NCBI GenBank assembly: GCA_033977485.1
Contig: CM066994.1
Span: forward strand, 46,029,155-46,093,154
Length of the DNA: 64,000 nt
Direction of reading: 5' to 3'
DNA from: Hydrangea macrophylla
Lineage: Eukaryota; Streptophyta; Magnoliopsida; Cornales; Hydrangeaceae
The position numbers and the translations under genes were made by a program. Below, one piece after another: positions 45,543 through 57,526 of this stretch. Every line of letters begins with the position of its first letter. The first letter of the stretch is position 1. Under the pieces are notes generated by a model. It was not told the origin of the DNA. It saw only the letters and a program-made list of their open reading frames with translations, and did no database searches.

Positions 45543-47148
45543 TGACAGATTTTGTTTTTGCACAAAATTTGTGTTTTAGTTTTAAAATTGTTTTAAAACA
45601 GAAATTATTTTATAAAGTGAAAATAGTTTTTATATTATAGGTTTGTAGAAACCTAGTTTTAAGTGCACGAATTTAGTTTTCTAGAAAACCCTAGACATTG
45701 TTTGACAATGTGTATCATCATGAAAGCATGTGTGAATTTGATTTATGTATGCTTGCAATTCCATAACGTTTATACATACATGAGTTGTGATTAATTGTAT
45801 GCTATATTAGATATAGGGCATGTGATTGAATGAATGGTTGTATGTCATATGTTGTGATTGTATGTCAACTAACCTCTTAAGCAGGAAGCCTTATCTCTCA
45901 TGGCAAAGTTAGATATATTGTTTAAATTGTTTAAATTTTATTTAGTATTGGTTTGTGGCATTGTAAAGGGCATAATAGTTCCAGCCCTATGCAAAGGAGA
46001 ACTATAATGGTTTCCCTAGCCAATTTAGTTATTTACTTTTCCTAGATACTTTGTACACCTCTTTGGAGGTATAGGATTTTGTAAATGTATATTTTGGAGG
46101 AGCCACAAGTTGAAGCCACAAGATGGAGCCATGAAGATGGAACCATGAAGCTTGGAGCTATGAAGTTGGAGCCATGAAGCTAGAAGGCTAAGAGATGTAA
46201 CTATGAAGATAGTGCCATGAGAGAGAAGGGCTTGAATGATTGTGCTTGTTTAATTATTTATTTAATTTTGGCATGATCTTTTCTTATGCATGTTTAATAT
46301 ATGTTGGATATGTTGTTTGTGATGCATGAGCAAAACCATTAGTCTGTCAAAACTAGTTTTACTTAAATGATAAAAATGGATAAAATATTTACCAATATTA
46401 TCATGGATAAAGAAAAATTATTTTGACACATTAATAAATGTTAGATATTTATGGAAATGTATAAACTATGGTTTTAAAATAAAAAAAATTCCCATTAGTT
46501 ATTTGTAAGATGAAAATTATTCTGTGTCACAAATTTATTTGTGATCATTCCCTTCAGAGGGTATTTTTCATTGGTTACAAATGGATAAACTATTATAAAA
46601 ATTCTAGTGGGAGAGGGACTTATATTTGGTATAATTCCACTGTCTTCCATCACTGGTTCATTTGTAAGGTGGATAGAATACTGCGAGTCACAGATTTATC
46701 TGTGATCACTCCCTTCGGACATTATTATATTCACTGGTTACTAGATATGAATTTCCCAAGGATAGAACTAGTGAGACGTTATAGAGGGTGACCTCCTCTC
46801 GGAGGCGCTACTCGAAGCGGTTGTCATTGAGTTCTATGTGATGGTACACACTAGACTAATAATTTGAATAAGAGTCTCCCCTCGGAGTTTTAGTGAAACT
46901 AATTAGAGACTAAAAGTTCAGGAGTCATAGACTATTTTGCAAGAGTTTGCATAGCAGATAGTCATGATGGGTGTTTTCCCAATCAAGCTATGGGGTTGTG
47001 ATCTCCCCTAGGAGGCTTAATTTCATGGTTTGATATTTTGAAGACGATTAATGCTTTGGTTAAGGAAATTCCAATGTATCATTTAAATTGTCACGTTTAT
47101 GATTTCCAATTCTTGATTTCGCTATATGTGTTTTACATTTCAGATTTC
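45543..47148 (+). other. copia untranslated leader, remainder
   Basis: No gene is visible. Repeated GGAGCCATGAAG words (46095-46220) and two GGAC/GAGT 'CACAAATTTATTTGTGATCA'-like repeats (46530 and 46700) occur. Small ORFs here are not conserved features of copia elements. Confidence 0.5.
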
Positions 47149-47655
47149 ATGATGTCCAGTCCACTTGCTACAACTTTATTTCAGAATAAGCTAATTGGAA
47201 ATAATTATGTTGAATGGTTGATTGACTTGAATGAATTGTTAACCACTGAGGGATATAAGTATGTTCTTACCATTCCCTGTCAGCCACCTCCAGACTATGA
47301 CACCCCAACAGTCTTTACGGATCAATATTGGCAGTGGTTAAAAGTTGATGGGAAGGCTCGCTGGTACATATTGGACTCTATGTCTGATATGTTGAAGCAG
47401 CAACATCTAGCTTTTAGTACTGCCGATGCCATTATGTTGAACCTCAAAGAAATGTTTGGGGAACTGAGTCGAACTGCAAGGCTGAGAGCCTTACAGCTAG
47501 TTATGGATGCCAAAATATCGAAAGGAATTTCAGTTAGAGAGCATGTTTTTAAAATCATCACTTATTTTAAAGTATTGGAAGTTCTGGGTGCCGATATTGA
47601 TGGTGAGACTCAAGTTGCCATGATATTGTATTCATTGCCAGCATCATTCACTTAA
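47149..47655 (+). pseudogene. copia gag N-terminal part
   Basis: The start at MMSSPL is preferred over the upstream ATG at 47038 because the family similarity begins with LFQNKLIGNNYVEWLIDLNE. The order continues with YILDSMSDMLKQQH, LKEMFGELSRTARL and VREHVFKIITYF, as in the copia capsid domain that coats the RNA. It ends in a TAA after LPASFT (47653); copia gag normally continues without a break, and similarity resumes downstream, so this is a premature stop. Confidence 0.85.
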
Positions 47656-47997
47656 TTCAAATTAGATTTTAAAATGAATAAAAAGGTTTTTTCAACGAGT
47701 GAATTGATGAGCTCTCTTGAGGCAATGGAGGAGATAGTCAAAGCACAGTTAAATATTGGAAACATTGAAAAGGTTTCATCTTATGAGACTAAACCTAAGG
47801 GCATAAGTTTGAAGAAGAGGAAGCAAGGCTTTGAGATGGGTTAGCCCGAACCAACTGTTGGTAAGAAGGCAAGAAAAGGAAAGGGAAAGGCTGATGCTCA
47901 GCCAAAAGGAAAATGTTTCCATTGTGGCATGGAGGGGCAATGGAAAAGGAACTATTTTGAATACTTGGCTGCCAAAGTACAAGGTACGATCAAATAA
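47656..47997 (+). pseudogene. copia gag C-terminal part with degenerate zinc knuckle
   Basis: The reading continues past the stop through a Lys-rich linker to CFHCGMEGQWKRNY at about 47914-47955. The CCHC knuckle has lost its histidine (Q) and last cysteine (Y), so nucleic-acid binding would be lost. Confidence 0.8.
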
Positions 47998-50570
47998 TAG
48001 GTAATTGAAGTAAGTTGTCAAATGGATACTGCAAATACTTGATGCATCGATTCTGAAGTTTTTGACCATATTTGTAATTATTGTAGGTGTTAAGATAAAT
48101 CAGATAATGCAATGATTAGAGGATCAAAATTGTTTTTGGGATCTGATGCAAGAAGTTGCGATTAGATTAGTAGTTTTATTTGTAATAAAACTTTTTAGTC
48201 ATCAGATTTGATTTCAGTTCTAGATTAGTGAGTAATAGTTATTCCTTTGATTTTGGTACTGAAACGACTAATAAAAGAAGTTGTTCTTTTATGTGTGTCT
48301 GATAACTTGTCAAGCAAGTATGTTATTGTTTATTCCGATTTCTCGTAAATTATCTAATGTAGTATTTCAATTGACCCACTAATGTTTTGCAATCTAAAAG
48401 GATAGGACCTTCAAACTAATCCTATAAGCCATTGGCGTGTTAGATTATGTTAATCTAAATAGGATAGATAGGGTGTGAAGGATGAGGTCCTAAACTCATT
48501 TGGTTGTTGAAACCACTGCCTATCTGTTAATCCTATTTAGAGGGTAATATAATCATGAGATCTTTTCTTTAAAAGATCACATAGCGAAAGACTTAGTAGA
48601 ATTAGGGCATATTAACGTATGCGGATCAATAAACATTAGAGTTGGAAATAGTTATGACTATTTCAGATACTGATATGGATTTATCTATTGCACCATAAGC
48701 CTCAATACTTTGTAGAAATTCAATGATTTTTGGAATATGGAGCAGTTGGTAAAGGATGTTATTACCTTTTGATTCGATCAAAATGGTGAGTATCTGTCTA
48801 ATGAGTTTATTATCCATGTGAGACGATAATAAGATTCTTTCTCAGTTGTCTGCACCAAGTGTGAATTCACGGGATGGTGTAGCGAAAAGAAAGAACTGGT
48901 TTTCTTTTAGATATGACTTGGTCATGAGATGAGTTATTTGAAGTTACTGCTACTTTTGATATTTATCTTTGGAAACTGCAATGTATATACTTAATCTTAA
49001 TCGAAGCAAATCTTTCCTATAGACAATCCTGAAGTTGTGGAAAAGATGCAAATCATATTTCACGAAAACTTTGGATAACTGGTCTGGCATTCATGCGCAA
49101 GGGAAAGATGAGTGGTTTGGAATTAAGATTGAAATTATGATACTTTTGTAGTGTATCCAAAGAGGAAGATGATTCTTGAGTAAGAAGGAATAAAGGTATT
49201 AGTCTCTCAAATCAATTCATAAATTATTCAAATTAGAATTTACTACGCGTTTATCTATTCCTGCATTGTTACCTCATCGTAGTGGGAGGATTGTTACCTA
49301 AGCTGATAGATTCTTTGAATCTAATTCTTCTAATTACAAATAGGCAATGTCCGATGGAGATTCGAAGCATTGAACCATGAATGTTGAAGTTGGACCAATC
49401 ATGTCCAGTTATTTAGTAAATACTTTTGCCTATGGGGTGTATAAATATTTACAAAAGGAAAAGAGGATGATATCGGAAGGTAAAGCAAGGCTATTGTAGC
49501 TATGCTTGATTCCATTAGAATCCTCTTCTCCAATGCTGTAAATCTCAATTCTAAGATTTTGTAGATAGATGTCAAGATACCTTTTGTAAAAGATAATTTT
49601 GACCTGAACATCTGCATACAGCAATCGGATAGTTTCGTGGTTAATGGTGGGGAAGTTTTGTTATGTGAGTTGCATAAGTCTGTTGACTTAAGCAAACATA
49701 CAGAGATACGAACGTCTAGTTTTGACCTAGTAGTCAAAATATTTTAGATTCATCTAAAATAAGGATGTGTCTTATGTTTATAAGATATTTCTTATAAAGG
49801 AATCGTGGTGGAAATTATAGATTCTAAATGTTGATGATATCTTTTATCATTGAGAATGATAAAGGTGTGCTATCAAAAGTTAAGGTTAAGTTGTTCCGTA
49901 TACTTGATATTTGTAATCTAGGAGAGGCGAGCTATGTTCTATGAATTGTGCTAATTCAAGATCGTAAAGTTAAAGATAATGAGATTATTCCTACTTCTAA
50001 TATTGGTAAGTTACTGACCAGTTTTGAAATATGAAATTTCTAGATAGGGTTCTTACCCTTGGACTTGTCCCAATAATCTCTCAGGTCTAGTGTCTTAAGA
50101 CACAAGGTGAGAGAGGTCGTATGGAAGGTATACCATATGCTTTGGCTGTGGGCAACCTCATGTATGCGACATTAGTACTGGGCATTTGTTATACCGTTAG
50201 GGTTGTTTGACAGATATCCAAACTATGTTCAGTTTGATGAACAACCGTAGAGCATATTCTCAAGGGCTTGAGAAGTACTAGAGGGTATATGCTGGGCTAT
50301 GGTGTTTTGGACTAAGTTCGAATTAGCCGTGTAGAATTTTGATTTTCTTATCAGATTTGGATTTTGAGAAAGTCAAAATCCGGTAGTGTCTAGTGACATC
50401 TTTTGTTTGGGGACATAGGACAATTTGACGATGTTGAGAGTGCTATAGATCGAGTCAGCCGATGATCTGGAAGATCCCTTTACAAAACCTTACTAGCTAA
50501 GGATTTTGATGAGTCACATAGACAACATTTGGTGCTAGAAGTAATGCTAAATGGTTGTGAGTGTAAGTGG
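47998..50570 (+). pseudogene. decayed copia pol
   Basis: Pol landmarks appear in order but in shifting frames: an integrase lead (HIAKDLVELGHINVCGSI, about 48579-48640), integrase core remnants (VNSRDGVAKRKN, 48858; LETAMYILNL, 48968), a reverse transcriptase piece (LGEASYVL, 49918), GIPYALAVGNLMYA (50128) and an RNase H tail resembling ADDLEDPFTKPY (50458-50495). Many stops and frameshifts mean no protein is made. The stretch ends in the tract GTAAGTGGGAGAATG before the 3' LTR. Confidence 0.85.
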
Positions 50571-51451
50571 GAGAATGTTGGGATTGTGCCCTCAAACCAG
50601 TTAGTTTGACTATAAAATTATAATATGTTTATGTATGTCAATTCATGAGATGAATGGTTAGGCTGTTATTCTTAAACATCATTGTATGTAATTCATATGT
50701 GTATAGGATTACACATGGAAGATATGAATTATTATTCCTTGTTATTTCAAATAAGTCACAGTGGATGACAAGACCGGATAACTTATCAGGTATACACTGT
50801 AGCATGATTAATTTCTATATGATAGAGTGATGAATCTCATTCACAAGAGTAGTTGACTCTAAGTTAATATACTAGTGCATGAGTTGCATTGATGAATTGT
50901 GAGTTAAACCTATTGACAAGAAAATCTGTCACAGTTAATAGGAACTCACACTTATATAAGATACATGTCCTTAATCCTGAGATAGTAATGGACACAAGCC
51001 GTATGCTTGGTTGCTTTGAGTTACCAATCAGTGAGGTCTTCAAGATCAACACCTGGGTATCTTGGGTGGTCAAGTTTATGGTATTGGGAACATATATTAT
51101 CAAGATGGAATCAACCCTCTTGTAAAGAGTAGTTCTTTACAATAGAGTAAGTATTCCCTTTAGAATGTCAATGGTTGATTACTGAGAGCTGCGCAGCCAT
51201 GTCAACAAGTTGTTGTAGACATGTTTGGTAATTTATGAATGGTGACTGATACTCGAGGAATATAAGATGTATTTATCTATTGGGTAGACAGTACTGTTAT
51301 TCATACATCCCAATGACAAATACGAATACTGGAAAGGTAGAGGGACATTAGTGTCATATTATGCAAGGCTAGGAACGCTAATATAAGTGTGGTTTTATTC
51401 TTATGCACTGGAGTGTAATTATCATTATGTAGTGGAGTTAATGATAATTGA

Positions 51452-52074
51452 TGATACACCCAAAATTGGCTCTATCTTATGACCGAGCGGTACAAATCAG
51501 CAGCCAGTCCATGCCCCGGGCAAGGCCTGCACAACTCCTCAGAAGCATCAGCCCGAGCGGTTTTGTCTACTTGTCATCCCGAGCGGGAACAGCTCATGCA
51601 TATCCCACCGCGGGAACAGTTCATCCGGGCCCACAGGCATGATCCCGATCATTACGGGCAGTTTTCTACTCAAGCTAGAAGACTAATGGAAAGTGCAAAC
51701 TATTTCCTAATCCAATTAGGAAACCCCCACAATTAATGTCAATCAATCCTAATACAATTAGGAAACTTACTTGATTGGTGTCATCACATCCTAACGGAAT
51801 TATATTTCCTTATCCATGTAAGAGTAGGTCTCTTACATCTATAAAAGAGACCTCTCACCCCCCATTGAAGGGGCCGATAATTCTCTAGTCTACACAGCAC
51901 CTCTACAATTCACCATTATACGCATACATCCGGCCGGTATTACTGGTAGTGCCGCCCCTCTTTGTTGGCTCACTAGGTCCGCCGGTGATCTGCTAGTGAA
52001 CATGCTCAGACACACCCGTGGACGTAGGTACCTTCATTAACAGGGCCGAACCACATACAAAAAATAGTCTCTCA

Positions 52075-52112
<38 letters not shown>

Positions 52113-52153
52113 AAATTGCTTTACTTTACTCTTACCAATTTTTGGCATCATCA
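51452..52153 (+). repeat. 5' LTR of gag-only element
   Basis: TGATACACCC to GGCATCATCA, 702 bp. CCGAGCGG quasi-palindromes occur at about 51482, 51554 and 51578 with CCGCGG at 51610, upstream of a CTATAAAAGAGACC promoter (51838). A (CT)n run lies at 52075-52110. Confidence 0.92.
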
Positions 52154-52175
52154 GTTTGGCGCCGTCTGTGGGAAG
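52154..52175 (+). other. primer binding region of gag-only element
   Basis: TTTGGCGCCGTCTGTGGGA follows one base after the LTR. This is the conserved sequence found at this place in plant gypsy elements of this type. The tRNA partner was not determined. Confidence 0.75.
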
Positions 52176-53478
52176 CGACAAGCCTTCTCATCAACAAATT
52201 TCTCAACTGATCGTCATACCACCGAAGAAGAGTAAGAAGGCTGACCAGCAGTCCGACCGGGATGTTCCTCCGGCCCCGGCAACGGCTGCGGCAGTCATGA
52301 CATCTGAGCAAATCACCGCAACCCTTACACAACTCTTGGAGGGCCAGCGTCATATCCAGCAACAGATTGAGGCCCTGCTTGCCCAGCAAAGCAATCCTAC
52401 AGTGGCCGGGAAATGACCCGGGAACGTTGCGTACGGTCGGGAACCGATCTTGACCAGACAACGTGCCCGAGCCAACCCGTCCAGTGTTGAGGATACCAGA
52501 GATATCAACAGTGGGCGTGCTGCCCGAGAGGAAAGGCAGGAGCGTATGGCCCAAGAATCAGTCCAGGGTCACTTGGTCAAGAGCCGAGTTGTCCCTAGGC
52601 GAACAGTTACTCTGAGTCATAGCCGAGCCCGATCCCAAAAGACAGTACCCCGCCATGAAGAAGGATCTTCCACCAACCCGACTAGTTCCTCAGATACTGG
52701 TTGGGAAGGAGTGGAAGCCCGAATCAAGGACTTGCAGAGGCAGATAGACGGAGTGGCCAAGAAGCTTGGTCAAAACCATGCTCAGAATCAAGCCAATACC
52801 GAGACAGAGTCACCGTTCTCTAGCCAGATCACGAGGTTCTCCATCCCGCGCAAATTCAAGCAGCCTCACCTAGATCCCTACAACGACTCGGGAAGCCAGG
52901 TCGACCACGTCCGGACCTATAAGGCTCAGATGGCCCTTGCCACCAACTCCGATGAATTACACTGCCTAGCCTTCCCCAACACTTTGAAAGGCCTGGCCAT
53001 GCAGTGGTTCTACTCCTTGGAGCCCCGATCGGTCTGCAGCTTCAAACAACTCAGCAAGCAGTTCATCAACCAGTTTACCGGTATGCATGAGCGGCCAAAG
53101 CCAGACGTGCAGCTACTGAAGTTCAGACAACGGAATAATGAGTCCCTCAAGGAGTTCACCGACCGGTTCAACCAACAGAAGCCCCAAATCCGCAATCTGA
53201 ACGAGACAATCGCCATCATAGCCTTCTGCTCGGGAGTTCAACACACCAAGTGCGCCGTGTCGTTCCACAGAAACCGACAGGTAACCTTGGTCAAGCTTGC
53301 AGAGAGGGTTGGAAAATACATCGACATTGAAGAATTTCTAAAGATCAAAGACCCCGGGCAAGAAAGTAATAAGTCTTCGAGAAGCAAGCGAAAGCGAGAT
53401 CAGCCTGAGAGTTCTGACAGTTCTTTCAGTTCACAGCAGTTCGGGTCAGGCAGCCCCGATCAGACCTCCAGTTCATAG
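52156..53478 (+). pseudogene. gypsy gag, one internal stop
   Basis: One frame covers the whole stretch, interrupted by a single TGA (52414-52416). The N-terminus is Lys- and Gln-rich (PPKKSKKADQQ, LLEGQRHIQQQIEALL, a short coiled coil). The capsid domain spans about residues 220-400: FSIPRKFKQPHLDPYN, YKAQMALATNSDEL, MQWFYSLEPRSVCSF, FINQFTG and LKEFTDRFNQQ. The C-terminus is Ser-rich and lacks a CCHC knuckle. Gag packages the element RNA. TAG at 53476 ends the frame. Confidence 0.87.
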
Positions 53479-53684
53479 TGGTCTAAGTCCAGCCGCCCTG
53501 ACACGACTTCCAGTTCACATCGGTCAGGATCAAGCAGTTCCGACTTTGCCTCCAGCACAGAGAAATCTGGAGCCTGACGATCCTGATCCGACCTCCTATT
53601 TCCATCGGTCTAGACGAGCCCGACTACAGTGGTACTTGTTTGATCACCACATGAGGCTCCACCGATTGTCAGAGAACTCACCCA

Positions 53685-53875
53685 AAGACCTCGGGCATAA
53701 CCCCGAGGCATCTAAAGACCTCGGGCCTATCCCCGAGGCATAAAAAGACCTCGAGCTCTGAACTCAAGCACTAAAAAGACCTCGAGCTCCGAACTCAGGC
53801 ACTAAAAAGACCTCGGGCTCCGAACCCAGGCACTAAAGACTTCGGGGTCACGCCCGAGGCACCGGCTTCGCTTAG
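53685..53875 (+). repeat. tandem repeat of about 30-bp AAAGACCTCGGG units
   Basis: Six imperfect units alternate AAAGACCTCGGG and CCCGAGGCA, each unit able to form a CTCGGG...CCCGAG stem. The repeat corresponds, in reverse, to 15280-15430. Confidence 0.85.
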
Positions 53876-54119
53876 GTCCAGCCGACGATGGGGGCAAACC
53901 CCCTAGGTGGCTGATGATGGCAAGCTTCAAAAGACCCTGCAACCACCATGTTCCAGGTCGGTTACCTACAGATCATAGCCTCTGTAAGACCCTCGTCTTA
54001 GCGAAAGCTTGGGGGGCAAGATGACGTAGTGAACTAAACAGGTAATCACACCAGGTATCTACAGGCCTCGCGGATAACCAAGTCAAAATCTTGGGCAACC
54101 CGAGCACCTACAGTACCCA

Positions 54120-54600
54120 GAGGCAATAACTCCACTTAGGTCCAGACCGACGATAGAGGTGACTAAAATCTCTTAGGTTGGCCGACGATAGAGGAGCAAA
54201 AAGACCCTAAAGCAACGTGATTTAGGTCGGCTCCACCAACATGGTCAAGCTCTTCTCCCAATAGTCTTGACGAAGGCAGGCCGGGCGGAAGACAACCATC
54301 CTGGGGAGTTAACAGTAAAAATGAACCTAAAGCAATACGCTTTAGGTCAGCTTTTCCAACATGGTCAAATTCTTCTCCCACAACCTTGACGAAGGTTCAC
54401 GGGCATAAGATAACCATCCTGGAGGCTAACTCAAGCAAAAAGACTCTGAAGTAGGCCGAGTCTCAACTCTCGGTCACTTCCCTAGCACTCAAAGACTCCG
54501 AATTAGGCCGGGTCTCAACTCCTGGTCAGTTTCTGAGCACTTAAAGGTCCCGAGCTAGGCTGGGTCTCAACTCTCAGTCAGTTCCTGAGGGCTCACCAGG
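54120..54600 (+). repeat. two further tandem repeat classes in gag-only element
   Basis: A roughly 125-bp unit (AAAGCAAC/TACG..TTTAGGTC, CCAACATGGTCAA, GACGAAGG, ATAACCATCCTGG) is present twice at 54188-54430. A roughly 55-bp unit (AGGCCGGGTCTCAACTC, GGTCAGTT, GAGCACT) is present three times at 54440-54595. Confidence 0.8.
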
Positions 54601-54699
54601 CACAGAAGCCCCGAAGCAGCTTCCACAAGCACTCAGACAGCGGCAAGTAACATCAAATTGATTTCCAAACTTGCCCCGATATAGCATTTGGCCAATCTT

Positions 54700-55387
54700 G
54701 GAAATGGGGGGTAGCTGATACACCCAAAATTGGCTCTATCTTATGACCGAGTGCTTCAAATCAGCAGCCATTCGATACCCCGGGCAAGTCCTGCACAACT
54801 CCTCAGAAGTATTTGTCTACTTGTCATCCCGAGCGGTAACAACTCATGCACATCCCACCGCGAGAACAGCTCATCCGGGCCCACAAGCATGATCCCGATC
54901 ATTACGGGCAGTTTCCTACTCAAGCTAGAAGACTAATGGAAAGTGCAAACTATTTCCTAATCCAATTAGGAAACCCCCACAATTTATGTCAATCAATCCT
55001 AATACAATTAGGAAACTTACTTGATTGGTGTCATCACATCCTAATGGAATTATATTTCCTTATCCATGTAAGAGTAGGTCTCTTACATCTATAAAAGAGA
55101 CCTCTCACCCCCCATTGAAGGGGCCGATAATTCTCTAGTCTACACAGCACCTCTACAATTCACCATTATACGCATACACCCGGCCGGTATTACTGGTAGT
55201 GTCGCCCCTCTTTTTTGGCTCACTAGGCCCGCCGGTGATCTGCTAGTGAACGTGCTCTGACACACCCGTAGACGTAGGTACCTTCATTAACAGGGCCGAA
55301 CCACATACAAAAAATAGTCTCTCACTCTCTCTCTCTCTCTCTCCTAAAATTGCTTTACTTTACTCTTACCAATTTTTGGCATCATCA
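54700..55387 (+). repeat. polypurine tract and 3' LTR of gag-only element
   Basis: GGAAATGGGGGG (54700-54711) precedes the LTR, which runs from TGATACACCC (54716) to GGCATCATCA (55387). Relative to the 5' LTR it lacks a short segment with one CCGAGCGG copy near 54812 and has a shorter CT run at 55322-55342. Confidence 0.92.
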
Positions 55388-55525
55388 ATTGATTAATTAA
55401 TATTCCTTAGTTAAGAGTTTAACTGAATGGAATTAATAGTTAGTCAGAGCCAGTAATTAAGAACCTAGGGGTCCCACTCTTAGCTCGAAGGAATGTTTGG
55501 ATGCAAAGGAAAAAGGAAAAAGGGT

Positions 55526-55611
55526 ACCAGAAACCGGTTTGTACCACAAACCAGTTACTGGGGACAGGTTCTAGGAACCGGTTTATGGGGCAAACCTGTT
55601 TCTGGTAAGTC
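55526..55611. repeat. AACCGGTT word cluster in copia 3' LTR
   Basis: This is the counterpart of 44474-44565: ACCAGAAACCGGTTTGT, ACAAACCAGTTACTGG, AGGAACCGGTTTATGG, CAAACCTGTTTCTGG. It ends about 14 bases before the GATAAATAG promoter element. Confidence 0.8.
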
Positions 55612-56174
55612 TGTTTTGAAATTTGATAAATAGAGGGGCTGCGAGCAGAATTAAAAAGGCTGCATATTTTAATGTTATAAACGCCCTAGATTTATTTCTA
55701 AGTTTTCCTTGACCTCCTAGCTTTATCCTAGAAGGGTTTCCACCAAACCCTAGCCTCCATGATCATTCAAGAGACATAGGAGTAATGGTCGTTAGCCTCG
55801 GACAACACTCACTGAAAGATCTTCGGATTGCTCAACACAAATCAAAAGTGACTGAATTTTGGACATGACAAAGCTGACGTCGAGACGAAGCTAGTGTCAA
55901 AAATTCAAGTTAATCGGAGATCGTTTAGTCCTCCTGACAGACATATCTTTGTCAGATCAAGAGATTGGGATTGAATCATCATAGAAACTGTAGAAGATTT
56001 CTCGAAACGATTCAATAAATCGCAAAGGTATATCTAACCGTTCATATATATATAAGCGTATCTATATATGGGAGTACGTATATATATTGCGTATACTATA
56101 AATGAGAAGTAGATCTAAATTTTTTAACTGTGTCTTCCCTTCTGCTACGCACTAGAACCGTGTTTTTTCCAACA

Positions 56175-57526
56175 AACTCTGCTGGGGATCTAACCCAGAA
56201 TCTCTAGTTTCGCAAACCAGATTTCTATTTTGGGTTCATTCAATGATTAGACTTGAATATTTGATTTGTGTGTCCATTTGCATATCACTTGCATGTCCCA
56301 CATATCGATTTCATGGAGTTACGGCCTTGGAGACTCGGGGTAACCCGGTCAGTCAAGTGACCATAGAGCCTTGTGATCACCCTGGATCTCGTACCATGTG
56401 TTGTTATATCAAAATTCATCCACACGCCTTTTCAACCCCTTTGGAAGGGATAATGGATGCTCGTCAAGGGACCCTGATTTGAGACTAAAACCCGGCCTTT
56501 TGCACGATAGTTTCCATAGAACCTTTCGAAATTAGTGTTCTATTCTTGATTAGGAACTATATGATGTAATTCTTGGATGCCCGTAATGGATTATTTGAGA
56601 TGATGACGATGCTTTCTTGATAGAATGAGTAACCCTTTAATCACTTTCAAGCAATTCCCCTTCATGTCCCATGACATTTGGGATCGTGTCGAATCTTGAT
56701 TTTAAGATTACATCTCTTATAGCATGTTAACTAAGCATCATTGACCTTGTATGCATCCAAATTCATGAAAAGTGAGATAATTATCCAATCATGTGATCCT
56801 TATACGCAAGAATTCAAAATTCACCATTTGAGAATAAATTGATTTTGATCCCAAAGTGTTTTGAAAAAACCACTCTTCTGAAGAAAAATCCAAAAGCTCA
56901 TCTTTTGAATCAAGTAAAGTTTAAACCCAATCACCTTTTGTTAAGACATATTTTCACATCTTTAAAGAAAAATCCAAAATCCTTGAGGATTGATTTCAAA
57001 AAATTGTATCATCCAAGAAATGCTTTTTCAAATGAATTTAGAAATTTTTTAAAATATCCGACCCGAGAAGGGGTGACGAGGATCACAATGAAAGGAGAAA
57101 TGGACGCACTTGACATGGATAAGGATTTTATGTGCTTATATGTTTGGGTGTTAGGATAGAATTTTCCTTTTGTTATCACATAGAGTAGATGCATGTCACG
57201 TGCATCATCCGTGTGCCATGTGTGTGGTGCATGCATTTGGTTACATTAAATCATCAAAGCATATACATTTTTATGCTTTCATCACATCAATCAATATCAT
57301 TGCATACATGTAGCATACAAATTCACAACATCTTCTTTCCATTCAAGAGCAAAATAATCCAATAATTCCTCAAAAATCCCTTGCTGTTCAAATCTCTTAA
57401 AAATTAATTCTGCATGCGGACCTTTTACCTATGTTGTCGGATTTGTAGAAAGAGTGGAACAACCACATCTCCTAGCAAGGACACTTCTAACCTTCTTGGG
57501 TTCATCTTTCTTGATTTTAAGAAAAT
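56175..57526 (+). mobile_element. gypsy LTR tail/leader right of copia insertion
   Basis: AACTCTGCTGGGGATCTAAC resumes the block cut at 43466. The following noncoding sequence contains TTTCGCAAACCAG (56211) and is otherwise unassigned. The ORF 56839-57159 has no recognisable domain; its Lys/His-rich reading is not typical of gag. I therefore leave it as element leader. Confidence 0.55.

Larger units (their letters stand above)
51452..55387 (+). mobile_element. gag-only Tat-lineage gypsy element (complete, non-autonomous)
   Basis: The element is 3936 bp with two LTRs (51452-52153 and 54716-55387), a perfect 5-bp duplication ATTGA (51447-51451 and 55388-55392), a primer binding region and a polypurine tract. 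It carries only gag; protease, reverse transcriptase, RNase H, integrase and the antisense gene found in the other Tat copies are missing. It would need proteins from a full element to move. The LTRs differ at scattered sites plus a short deletion, so insertion is not very recent. Confidence 0.93.
50576..56174 (+). mobile_element. copia 3' LTR, interrupted
   Basis: It starts TGTTGGGATTGTGCCC at 50576 and ends TTTTTTCCAACA at 56174. It contains the gag-only gypsy element 51452-55387. Without that insertion it is 1658 bp and closely similar to 43467-45119, and the 5' LTR shows the empty target site near 44350. The TATA region (GATAAATAGAGG) is at 55625. Confidence 0.92.

Noticed and set aside
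47038..47148. N-terminal extension of copia gag from the ATG at 47038
   Set aside because: Family similarity begins at the internal Met; the upstream residues are hydrophobic and unlike gag.
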